This document shows, one piece after another, positions 23,342 to 31,776 of a stretch of DNA of 64,000 nt (position 1 is its first letter; each line of letters begins with the position of its first letter). The stretch is from the NCBI GenBank assembly GCA_032622095.1, contig CP136069.1, forward strand, positions 69,837,319-69,901,318, written 5' to 3'. A program made the position numbers and the translations under genes. Below the pieces are notes generated by a model that had not been told where the DNA came from, did no database searches, and saw only the letters and a program-made list of their open reading frames with translations. This stretch comes from Siphonodentalium dalli (lineage: Eukaryota > Mollusca > Scaphopoda > Gadilida > Siphonodentaliidae).

Positions 23342-24442
23342 TCACATCGTCTGTCTCCATGACGACCAATGCTGGCCATATAACGTATCTGACATAGTCA
23401 CCTTTAATTGTGTGAGCTCTGTATTTGGTTTCATCAAATTGCTATCTCCGGAAATGACGAAAGCTGGATATAAATTATTCACACACATCCACCAACATAA
23501 CTCTCCACATTTCTGTTCATACTCTTCCAATTTGTCTGCCTCTAAACATGAGCCTGGTTTTATTTTCTGCAAATAGCTCTGCGAAATACCATGGCATTCC
23601 TTTCCAGCCTTGCTAGCTGTACCTCTTCTATATTTATTAGCAATCTGCAAAAAGCTTCTAATTTCCGACTCAGATACGACCGGTGTGTCAACTTTGTCTG
23701 CTAAGTTGATCTTGCCAATGTCAAACGGGCATCCGATGGAAGCATTGAAGGCCCCGATTTGGGTATCTCTGGCCTTTCGACACACCGAGTAGCAGTCCTT
23801 GAATATGTTAAGCAGGACATCCACCGCGTCGCGTTCCGTCTTTATGTTGTTCTCCGTAAGCATAGCGAATGCTTCAGCCCATTCGGAGTCGTATAAATCA
23901 TAAAACATTTTTGTCACTTCCTTTATTTCATCTTTTTCTACACTTTTCGTGCATCTGGGCTGCATCTCTGTCGCTTTCTCTTGTGCCATTAATTCACTCC
24001 GTAGATAACGTATTGTGGTGTCTTGATTTTGAATCTGTGCCCCCATTTTGGTGTCATTCTTCAAAAGTACATCTTTCTCTTGAATCAGTGCATCTTTCTC
24101 TTGAATCAGTACATCCCTTTCTTGGATCAGTGTATTCTTTTTGGCGACTGCATCTTTTAACAACTGTTTTACCCTACATTCATCTGACGCCTGTGCCCTC
24201 GTAACGAGTTTTAGCTGTTGTTCCAATGTAGCCTTTGTATCTATTAACTGACGTTTCAAAGCTTCGCACGAGTCGCACTGTTGTGGTATTTTGTGATCGG
24301 TCTGATCAGTTGCAAGTTCAAAGGAAAGTGGTCTTAATTTACAATATCTACAAATATTTTTTACTAATCTATAGTTTTGTTGACCGCAATTGGAACATTT
24401 CCATAATTCCGCTGGTGCCTTTGCTCCGGATCCTCTTATCAT
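23342..24442 (-). CDS. MIEAP C-terminal-domain protein with RanBP2-like finger, unit 7 (frameshifted)
   Basis: Third copy with the shared one-T deletion (near 23440), ending at residue 366. The displaced C-terminus, in four-G form, is at 23175-23369. Up to residue 334 the protein equals the intact copies, so the break is recent or was spread by recombination from unit 1 or 4. The poly(A) signal is at 23041-23046. This is the last gene-bearing unit; the next copy is truncated before the gene. Confidence 0.75.
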   Translation of the reverse strand: MIRGSGAKAPAELWKCSNCGQQNYRLVKNICRYCKLRPLSFELATDQTDHKIPQQCDSCEALKRQLIDTKATLEQQLKLVTRAQASDECRVKQLLKDAVAKKNTLIQERDVLIQEKDALIQEKDVLLKNDTKMGAQIQNQDTTIRYLRSELMAQEKATEMQPRCTKSVEKDEIKEVTKMFYDLYDSEWAEAFAMLTENNIKTERDAVDVLLNIFKDCYSVCRKARDTQIGAFNASIGCPFDIGKINLADKVDTPVVSESEIRSFLQIANKYRRGTASKAGKECHGISQSYLQKIKPGSCLEADKLEEYEQKCGELCWWMCVNNLYPAFVISGDSNLMKPNTELTQLKVTMSDTLYGQHWSSWRQTM

Positions 24443-24503
24443 GATTCAGTGTTAAATGTATGTGCAGATCGAATCAAGTAGCATCAACAGCAAAACGATA
24501 TTG

Positions 24504-24579
24504 TTCTCGGAAAATTAACCGCTCCCCGTTTAAAACACTAACTGCGCATTTCCTTTATATTGAGGAAGCGAAACTGAAA
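24504..24579 (-). promoter_or_regulatory. IRF/ISRE-type site plus TATA box, unit 7 gene
   Basis: IRF repeat ending at 24579, TATA 24554-24560, ATG at 24442; intact upstream of a frameshifted gene. Confidence 0.6.
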
Positions 24580-24769
24580 ACGTATTTGAGTTACACAAGC
24601 ATAAGGTTATTCCCCCGATGAGTAAACATAAACTATATAACAAGATATGGAGTTCTCTCCCTCTCTATACCCTGGTAGTTCAAACAAGAAAACCATAGTC
24701 AGAAATGGTAACGCTCGCAATATCATATATTATATACCCATGATTGTAATTATAGAATCTAAAATATAT

Positions 24770-26017
24770 TGGTTTCGCGAATGACCAACTCAGAATTCCG
24801 TTAAAATAACAATAACAACCAGCACCTAATTAACGAACCGGCGGCCAACTCGGCCGTCTCCGACCACAACCATCAGTGGGCTGCAGAACGAAAAATATCT
24901 ATAAAAGTTGAAATATAAGACTTACAAATTATCTTTTAAATTTCTTTTATTGGTAATTGACATAGCTTGTCACAAACAAAAAATCAACATTATTGACATA
25001 CTAATGTAAAGGACAATAAACGAAATTGAAATTCCCAACCTTTACCGGACTCGGCCTCCTGGTCGCGCAGTTCGACTTTTAAACCGGAATTTGTTTTTTA
25101 TCTATAAATAAAATGCCCATGGGGCCACAACAGTTTCTATCAAGTATTTGGAGAACATGCAGTATACACGCTGCATGTGCGCGCTAATTATAGTATGATC
25201 GACTGGGGAGCGCCAAACTCCATGCAGCGCCATCTACGATATATAGGTTACAGTGAAGTAATTCGATTGGTAGCGCCCTCCAACGGATTTTGGACCAAGA
25301 TGCAGGAGAGAATTAAATAAATTCTGGGCTCTGGTTGGTTAATAGTAGTTTCGATGTTTAAACATATAAAATATATGCAATCACTCCTCTTGAAATTTCA
25401 GACTCCAAACAAAACATTGGCACATTGTAACGCTCGTGGTTCCTAGATTAATTTTTTTGGTGTGAGGTAAAAAATGTCAATATTTTTTTCATACAATTCT
25501 GACTCTCGATTATAAATCCCAAATTTAAAGGTACTTTCCATGCTCGACGATATGATTTTTTTCATGCAGAAACTTTGCGCAGATGCCAATCAGGGTGACC
25601 ATGTACTCATTTATCACAATTCGTGGATAGTCAGGGCTGCAGGCCAATATATGTTAACACTGAAGCCTATGGGAAATAATTACTTCACTGTAACCTATAT
25701 CAGCGAAGCAATGCATGGGAGATAAATCTGCCTGGAGTTTGGGGGAGCGCATCAATTTGCAAACCTCGGTGATTTCCGTGATAATCCGAGAAGTTGCGAT
25801 TGGGGAGCGCATATATATAGCAAGCGGGGGAACTCTATCTGGTTAGAACAAATTCTCATTTTTTGTCGAAATGGCCATGTGTCGATCGGAATGGCATATT
25901 AAAGATACATAATCCCAATTAACGCTCCAAAATTACTATTTCTTTGGCTTCGGAACCCACCCATCAAAGCTCAGTGTGATAAGATATCGATTGTTGAAAT
26001 TTGTTATTTCTCGAGAT
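24770..26017. repeat. Truncated edge copy (unit 8) of the array
   Basis: Matches the first about 1.15 kb of the other units, then ends inside the TTATTTCTCGAGAT segment. Divergence rises toward the break (CAGTGTGATAAGATATCG against CAGAGTGATCAGATATCG), as expected of an array edge that escapes homogenisation. It has the ccatGggg variant of units 2 and 5, and 100 extra bases at 25687-25786. It holds no gene. Confidence 0.9.
25687..25786. other. 100-bp segment present only in the edge copy
   Basis: All seven other units read TACTTCCGAG here. The edge copy has 100 bases between TACTTC and CGAG. Its start (25678-25700) is the exact reverse complement of 25241-25264 in the same copy, and it continues with a weaker match, including GCATGG and GGAGTTTGG. 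So the edge copy holds an inverted pair about 430 bp apart, and the others lack one arm. Either the segment was inserted here, or it was deleted once before the array expanded. Confidence 0.8.
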
Positions 26018-26467
26018 CATAAAATCCATCGTGACGGAATTACAAACAAAAAATCTAGTCAAACAAGTTTGAGCTTGCATTTGCTTGCATTTTATCAAAG
26101 ATTAGTCAAGGTAGATTGTACACCGGAAACCTTGGTAACTCTTCTTTAAAAATTTAACACTACATGTACAGTGGGTAAAATCACATTACCAGTGTTCTAC
26201 TCAGAGTGGGTTGAAAATCCGTGACGGAATTACACAGAAGTGACCTCGGTAGGCCACTACACGCACTGTGATCGTATTATCTACAAACTCCGTTGAACTG
26301 TCAAACTGGTGATTTAAATGGATAGACTACCTATATAATTTGCCCCATCATAGAATGATTTACTGTGTCCACATTTTGTGCTTGCCGTCGCATTGCCGTG
26401 ACGCAATTACATTCCTGAACGTGGCGGAATTACACAACGTTGTAATTCCGACACGAACACTATATAT
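26018..26467. other. Intergenic, recurrent GTGACGGAATTACA motif
   Basis: No gene is visible. GTGACGGAATTACA or a close variant occurs near 26032, 26222, 26398 and 26423. The last forms a hairpin, CGGAATTACA against TGTAATTCCG (26425-26450). Related GACGGAATT strings recur at about 37813 and 38003. This could be the remains of a mobile element. Confidence 0.4.
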
Positions 26468-26607
26468 GGCCTCTTTGAAGAAGGTTTCCGTACATGCAAG
26501 TCTAAGCCTGATGTCCTAAATCAATGTATTTATTCGTTGGATATAATTTGTAATGGTAATCCAGTTATTGTCGGAAGATTCTGTCATATTATTGGTTATA
26601 TATAATA
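26468..26607. repeat. Direct duplicate, copy 1 (interrupted by Helitron-like array)
   Basis: About 140 bp from GCCTCTTTGAAGAAGG to TTGGTTATA matches 29112-29246 at over 90%. In this copy the following sequence is displaced to 29015 by the inserted elements. The translated frame around NQCIYSLDIICNG is open in both copies, but I recognise no domain. Confidence 0.8.
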
Positions 26608-27346
26608 CTAGAAGGTGACCCGACTTCGTCCGGGCTTTGACCTTGAATTGTCCATTTTTAAGGTCAAGTGGGGCCACGATTTGACCAGTCCAAAAACACT
26701 GCCCGGACAAAAGTACCCGACAAACGTGCCCGTCGAAATCCATCCGGTTTTACCAGATTTGACCTTGAATTGATCATTTTGAAGGTCAAGGTCTGGTCGG
26801 GGTCACGGTTGGACCCGTCCAAAACAATCAGTGGACAAAACTAACCCCACGTATCAAATTTCGTCGAAATCCCATCAAAATTGGCGATTTGACCTTGAAG
26901 TTACCCGATTTCAAGGTCAAGGTCACGTCGCACGGGCAAATGAATATGCTTATGAGACTCGCCATAAGAAAGTACCCCCACATACCAAGTTTCATCGAAA
27001 TCCCGTGATATTCGGGCGTTTGACATTGAAATGACCCGATTTCAAGGTCAAGGTCACTTCGCACGGGCAAATTAATAGGTTTATGCCACTCTCCGGCCGA
27101 AGATACCACCACATACCAAGTTTCATCGAAATCCCGTGATATTCGGGCGTTTGACCTTGAAATTACCCGATTTCAAGGTCAATGTCACATCGCACGGGCA
27201 AATTAATAGGCCTATGCCAGTTCCCGGCCGAAAATACACACACATACCAGGTTTCATCGAAATCGGTTCGGCCGTTTTCGAGTCCATCGCGAACACACAG
27301 ACACACAGACAGACAGACAGACAGATCTTCCAAAATATATAATAGA
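26608..27346 (-). mobile_element. Helitron-like non-autonomous element A
   Basis: Read on the minus strand it begins TC (plus 27345-27346). It has a GACA microsatellite near that end and about three and a half internal repeats of about 129 bp (TTCATCGAAATCCCGTG at 26991, 27120 and 27250). It ends with a GCCCGGAC...GTCGGGT hairpin a few bases before CTAG (26608-26611). A 5' TC, a 3' hairpin followed by CTRR, an A^T target and no target duplication are Helitron hallmarks. No Rep/helicase gene is present. Confidence 0.65.
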
Positions 27347-27796
27347 CTAGCCGATGAGCCCGACGTTGTCCGGGCTATTCAAAAACAAAATTTCAAGTCG
27401 ATAGCTCTACCCGTTTCCGAGATCTGGTCTGCGCATGCGCGAAACTGGCGTCGCACGGACTCGGCGACCCGATAAAATTCGTATCCGGGGCAAGATACAT
27501 TCACATAGCAAATTTCAAGTCGATAGCTCCACCCGTTTCCGAGATCTCGTCTGCGCATGCGCGAAGCTGGTGTCGCACGGGCTCGGCGACCCGATAAAAT
27601 TCGTATCCGGGGCAAGATACATTCACATAGCAAATTTCAAGTCGATAGCTCCACCCGTTTCCGAGATCTCGTCTGCGCATGCGCGAAGCGGGCGCCGCAC
27701 GGGCTCGCCAATACGACAACGTTCACCGCCTGGTCAAACTACACACACGTACCAAGTTTCGTCCCGATCGGTCGAGAATCGTAGATTTGTATTAAT

Positions 27797-27848
<52 letters not shown>

Positions 27849-27888
27849 AACAAACATACAGACAGAGGTCTTCAAAATATATATGAGA
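27347..27888 (-). mobile_element. Helitron-like element B
   Basis: Joined directly to A. Its minus-strand 3' end is the hairpin AGCCCGGACAACGTCGGGCT, then CATCGG, then CTAG (27347-27350). Internally there are about 124-bp core repeats containing TGCGCATGCGCGA, then a (GACA)n tract at 27795-27842. It begins TC on the minus strand at 27888. Confidence 0.65.
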
Positions 27889-28336
27889 CTAGCCGATGAG
27901 CCCGACGTTGTCCGGGCTATTCAAAAACCAAATTTCAAGTCGATAGCTCTACCCAGCCCGACGTTGTCCGGGCTATTCAAAAACCAAATTTCAAGTCGAT
28001 AGCTCCACCCGTTTCCGATATCTCGTCTGCGCATGCGCGAAGCTGGCGTCGCACGGGCTCGGCGACCCGATAAAATTCGTGTCCGGGGCAAGATACATTC
28101 CATAGCAAATTTCAAGTCAATAGCTCCACCCGTTTCCGAGATCTCGTCTGCGCATGCGTGAAGCGGGCGCCACACGGGCTCGCCAATACGACAACGTCCA
28201 CCGCCTGGTCCAAACTACACACACGTACCAAGTTTCGTCCCGATCGGTCGAGAATCGTAGATTTGTATAAATGACAAACATACAGACAAACATACAGACA
28301 AACATACAGACAGAGGTCTTCAAAATATATATGAGA
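27889..28336 (-). mobile_element. Helitron-like element C
   Basis: Same ends as B (CTAG 27889-27892). It contains an internal duplication of the AGCCCGACGTTGTCCGGGCT hairpin at about 27955, one core repeat and a (GACAAACATACA)n tract. Confidence 0.65.
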
Positions 28337-28800
28337 CTAGCCGATGAGCCCGACGTTGTCCGGGCTATTCAAAAACCAAATTTCAAGTCGATAGCTCTAC
28401 CCGTTTCCGAGATCTGGTCTGCGCATGCGCGAAGCTGGCGTCGCACGGGCTCGGCGACCCGATAAAATTCGTATCCGGGGCAAGATACATTCAAATACCA
28501 AATTTCAAGTAGATAGCTCCACCCGTTTCCGATATCTCGTCTGCGCATGCGCGAAGCTGGCGTCGCACGGGCTCGGCGACCCGATAAAATTCGTATCCGG
28601 GCCAAGATACATTCACATACCAAATTTCAAGTCGATAGCTCCACCCGTTTCCGAGATCTCGTCCACTGGTCAAACTACACACACGTACCAAGTTTGGTCC
28701 CGATCGGTCGAGAATCTTAGATTTGTATAAATGACAAACATACAAACATACAGACAAACATACAAACAAACAGACAGAGGTCTTCAAAATATATATGAGA
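28337..28800 (-). mobile_element. Helitron-like element D
   Basis: Same ends (CTAG 28337-28340). It has two and a half core repeats and an imperfect ACATACAA microsatellite, and is closest to C in the microsatellite region. Confidence 0.65.
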
Positions 28801-29014
28801 CTAGCCGATGAGCCCGACGTTGTCCGGGCTATTCAAAAACCAAATTTCAAGTCGATAGCTCCACCCGTTTCCGAGATCTCGTCTGCGCATGCGCGAAGCT
28901 GACGTCGCACGGGCTCGGCGACCCGATAAAATTCGTAGATTTGTATAAATGACAAACATACAAACATACAAACATACAAACAAACAGACAGAGGTCTTCA
29001 AAATATATATGAGA
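28801..29014 (-). mobile_element. Helitron-like element E (short)
   Basis: Reduced copy with one core repeat and a short ACATACAA tract. Its TC end at 29013-29014 borders TTGAGAAAAAG, which is exactly the sequence that follows the empty site in the second duplicate. Confidence 0.65.
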
Positions 29015-29276
29015 TTGAGAAAAAGAGAAATCACACCACAGTACATAAAACGCCCATGGCCCATGTATACCAAGAATCAGCGAAACATTATACACGCGGA
29101 GCGCGAAATGATGGCCTCTTTGAAGAAGGTTTCCGAAATTGTACGTCTAAACCTGATGTCCCAAATCAATGTATTTATTCGTTGGATATAATTTGTAATG
29201 GTAATCCAGTTATTGTTGGAAGATTCTGTCATATTATTGGTTATAATATTGAGAAAAAGAGAAATCACACCACAGC
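29015..29276. repeat. Direct duplicate, copy 2 with empty target site
   Basis: TTGAGAAAAAGAGAAATCACAC occurs at 29015 and again at about 29249, and 29112-29246 repeats 26468-26607. In this second copy TTGGTTATAATA runs straight into TTGAGAAAAAG, giving the unoccupied form of the target. Confidence 0.75.
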
Positions 29277-29613
29277 ACATGTATATATGCCTATATATAC
29301 ATAGAAACCACTGGATCTGGTTAGCAGTTGGAAACTCGTACAGAGAAACAAATCAGGTTCCCTTCCCTGTGTGGTTCGTGTACAAATTCGTGTGGTTCAT
29401 GTCCAAATCCGTTCTTATATAACTGGTCTCGTATATACCCGCTTCGTCATCGCTGTATGGCTTATTAGTTATGACGAACTGATGCAATATGCACATTTCC
29501 GACTGAGCCACAGCGGCGACCATCATCATAGGATAGTTATCAACGTTGGTGAAAAACAAAATGCAACAATCACTGATGATACCTTCTTTCAACCACTCAT
29601 TTTCTACTGATGT

Positions 29614-30271
29614 TTAAAGGGGTACTGTACCCCAATTTAAATAAATTCCCGGTGACAATAACGATCTAATATCAATATTATATTTTAAAATAACTAATTT
29701 GAGTCGACGATGTCTACTGAAAACGTTCCGGTTAACAGGCTATCACAAAAATAAAATTGAATTACTTAATATAAATTCATTTATGGCTGGAGTCATAAAA
29801 TTGAGAATTATGCCAGTACGAGTTACCGTTCTTGAAATAGTATCTGTTGCGTGTCTTTTATCGACGGCCGTTCGCGAACATTATTGAGTTGCAAACATAA
29901 CATGTTACCTGCAAAAGAAAGGCCCGCTATAACCGATTCGGAAAAAAAGGAGAAAGAAACAAGAGTCATGAAGCGTCAAGTATTTTTATACGGAGTGAGA
30001 TTGTTCGATGGAAGAGATTGGATGCATCAATTGAAGCTGTGAACAATGAACTTCCGGTCCTTCCTGCGACCCGAGTCTTCTCCGGTGAAGGTCAAAAACA
30101 TGGCGCGGTGTAGTTTGAAATCGTAATATTTTTGTTTCCAAGATCAATATTTTCTTCGCTAAATTAGGTTTATACGAAACTCATATAACATGAACACAAT
30201 CTAACTTGAAAGTTATTTCAATGGGAGTAAATAAAAAAAATTGTCTATCCCTGTGTACAGTACCCCTTTAA
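29614..30271. mobile_element. TTAA-flanked MITE, about 650 bp
   Basis: Inverted ends AGGGGTACTGTAC (29618) and GTACAGTACCCCT (to 30267), each flanked by TTAA (29614-29617 and 30268-30271). There is no transposase frame. A TTAA duplication suggests piggyBac-type or related mobilisation; the family name is inference. A related end, TTAAAGGGAGACTGTACC, is at about 58264. Confidence 0.7.
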
Positions 30272-30810
30272 TTGCGAGATATTTATTCGGCTATATATCT
30301 ATAAACACACTTGGAAGATCAATGCATATAGGGAATGAATATTTCTTCTGGAAATTTGTTCTATATATATAACAATATGTTTATCGTGTCTTATGGTACC
30401 TTACACTGAAATAGTAATGATCACATAGCCTTACACAGGATCATAACAAAATATTTATATATGCATTACATATGCTTAAAATGTTTAATTATGACTTCTC
30501 ATGCTTAAAATGTTTAATTATGACTTATTACCTTCATACATCACCTCGACACAACAAACTGCTACTGTGAAGGCTGGTAAATAAGATTTCAACCAACACT
30601 ATGAGCATGGCTTCTGAAGCCACAGTGATTGTTTTGATTGCCCTCTAATGAAGTCAGATCACTACCTTTGTGATGGGTCTCTGATGATGCAGACTTGTAC
30701 AAACAGTGAGATGTGTGAATGCCTTTGACAGCAACATTGTTCTGACATTGTTTGTATTAGCTGTTGAAACACAGTGAAGATATGAAGGTTTCTGGTAAGT
30801 CTTCACAATC
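30272..30810. other. Intergenic, one 26-bp tandem duplication
   Basis: The only structure seen is ATGCTTAAAATGTTTAATTA plus ATGACTT-type sequence at 30472-30497, repeated at 30501-30526. No gene is recognised. Confidence 0.5.
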
Positions 30811-31308
30811 ATGGAGACAGGCGACATCGCACCAGCTAGCAGGGACTCCGTTGATCTTCCGGAGGTCCCTGCTGTCGTCGGCGAGGCAAGCGGAACAAGG
30901 GAGCAGGAAACCACCCCTGCTGTTCCTGCCGCCTGCTTCGATGTGGAACTGGACAGCCTGCCACCACGGACACCGGATTACTAGAACATCCCGGTGTCCC
31001 CCAGCTCCACCACCAGTAACAACAACAGCACTCTGTCTGTTCAGTCTGCAGAAGAAACCATCCGGCTTGCAGAAAACGCCAACGCTAATGCTGATAGACA
31101 CAGCAAAGAAAAATCAGAACACTTCCAACGCTACTTAAAAGAGCAAGAAGCGAAGCGTGAAGCGGAAATGCAGCGTATCACCCAACAGTACCATCAGAGA
31201 CATCCTTCACCTCAGTCATCAACCGAAAAACCAAATGCAAAGAAGAAAAGAAAAAAGATTTTTTTTTTTTTTATGATCACAAATAAAGGCAACAACATGA
31301 GGGATTAA
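30811..31308 (+). pseudogene. Broken ORF, 166 codons with one in-frame TAG
   Basis: From ATG 30811 the frame reads an acidic, proline-rich segment (METGDIAPAS...) to a TAG at codon 59. It then stays open in the same frame through a Ser/Asn/Thr-rich linker, a charged helix (RYLKEQEAKREAEMQ) and a lysine cluster (KKKRKK). A T-run and a TAA at 31308 follow. Codon use and composition look coding on both sides of the stop. The charged C-terminal helix with a basic tail resembles accessory DNA-binding proteins of DNA transposons, but I cannot name a family. It could also be an exon of an unrelated dead gene. Confidence 0.45.
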
Positions 31309-31395
31309 GGGGAGGACCACTCGGTCCTTCCGACAATCCCGGGCTAGCCCCCCGAACCACTCATTCTACTCTTCACAATCATTAACAATTTAATC

Positions 31396-31542
31396 ATGCC
31401 TTCCACCAGCATCTCGTTCTTTCGCCAACACTTCGATTTGGCGGCCGATTTTACTGGTCCGGTAAAAGCTAATTGTAAGCATTGTTCAACAATTATATCA
31501 GCATCTTCAAGTGTCACTTCCAATTTCACAACGCATCTCAAG
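31396..31542 (+). CDS. BED zinc-finger first exon, hAT transposase/ZBED type (partial)
   Basis: Forty-nine codons from ATG, ending CTCAAG|GTAAGT, a strong splice donor in phase 0. The peptide has FRQHFD, then C-x2-C (CKHC), then TSNFTTHLK. This is the W/F...C-x2-C...T-x-HL layout of BED fingers, used by hAT transposases and ZBED genes. The final His of the finger and any catalytic domain would be on later exons; I find none with a clear frame downstream, so this is probably an orphaned fragment. Confidence 0.5.
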
Positions 31543-31776
31543 GTAAGTCTTATATATATGATTAATATTCATGTAATATCCATATTTTAAAGAAAATATA
31601 AAATATTCAGCTATATCCAGCCTTTCACAATGTCATGTTGCATCCGTCTCAAAAACTTAGAGAATTTAAGTAACACATATGACATCACATTGCTATATAT
31701 TTTCCTGATTTATGAAAGATATAAAATAACAGGGTCATATTAACATTATTTTGTCACATCTGCTTGAGATAATCTT

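Larger units (their letters stand above)
1..26017. repeat. Tandem array of 3.54-kb gene-bearing units
   Basis: The same about 3,538-bp sequence recurs head to tail. Units begin (TGGTTTCGCGAATGACC) at 1, 3540, 7078, 10617, 14155, 17694, 21232 and 24770, giving spacings of 3538 or 3539. Only scattered substitutions and one-base indels separate the units, so amplification or homogenisation is recent. Each full unit holds one minus-strand gene in its right 40%, a promoter to the right of that gene, and about 1.9 kb of sequence with no convincing gene. The array starts before the window. It ends at 26017, where the eighth copy breaks off after TCGAGAT. Tandem gene amplification is the simplest reading; part of the copy number could be assembly-dependent. 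Confidence 0.97.

Noticed and set aside
1-26017. Reading the array as ribosomal DNA or a transposon cluster
   Set aside because: No rRNA-like conserved segments, no terminal repeats at unit borders and no transposase or reverse transcriptase. The only gene is the MIEAP-like one.
27379-28623. Several 70-150-codon frames on both strands with repeated peptide blocks
   Set aside because: They run through the internal repeats and GACA microsatellites of the Helitron-like elements, with the same peptide appearing in alternate frames.
29056-29304. 82-codon frame with NQCIYSLDIICNG...
   Set aside because: Open in both duplicates and superficially protein-like, but with no domain, no splice sites and few informative differences to test selection.
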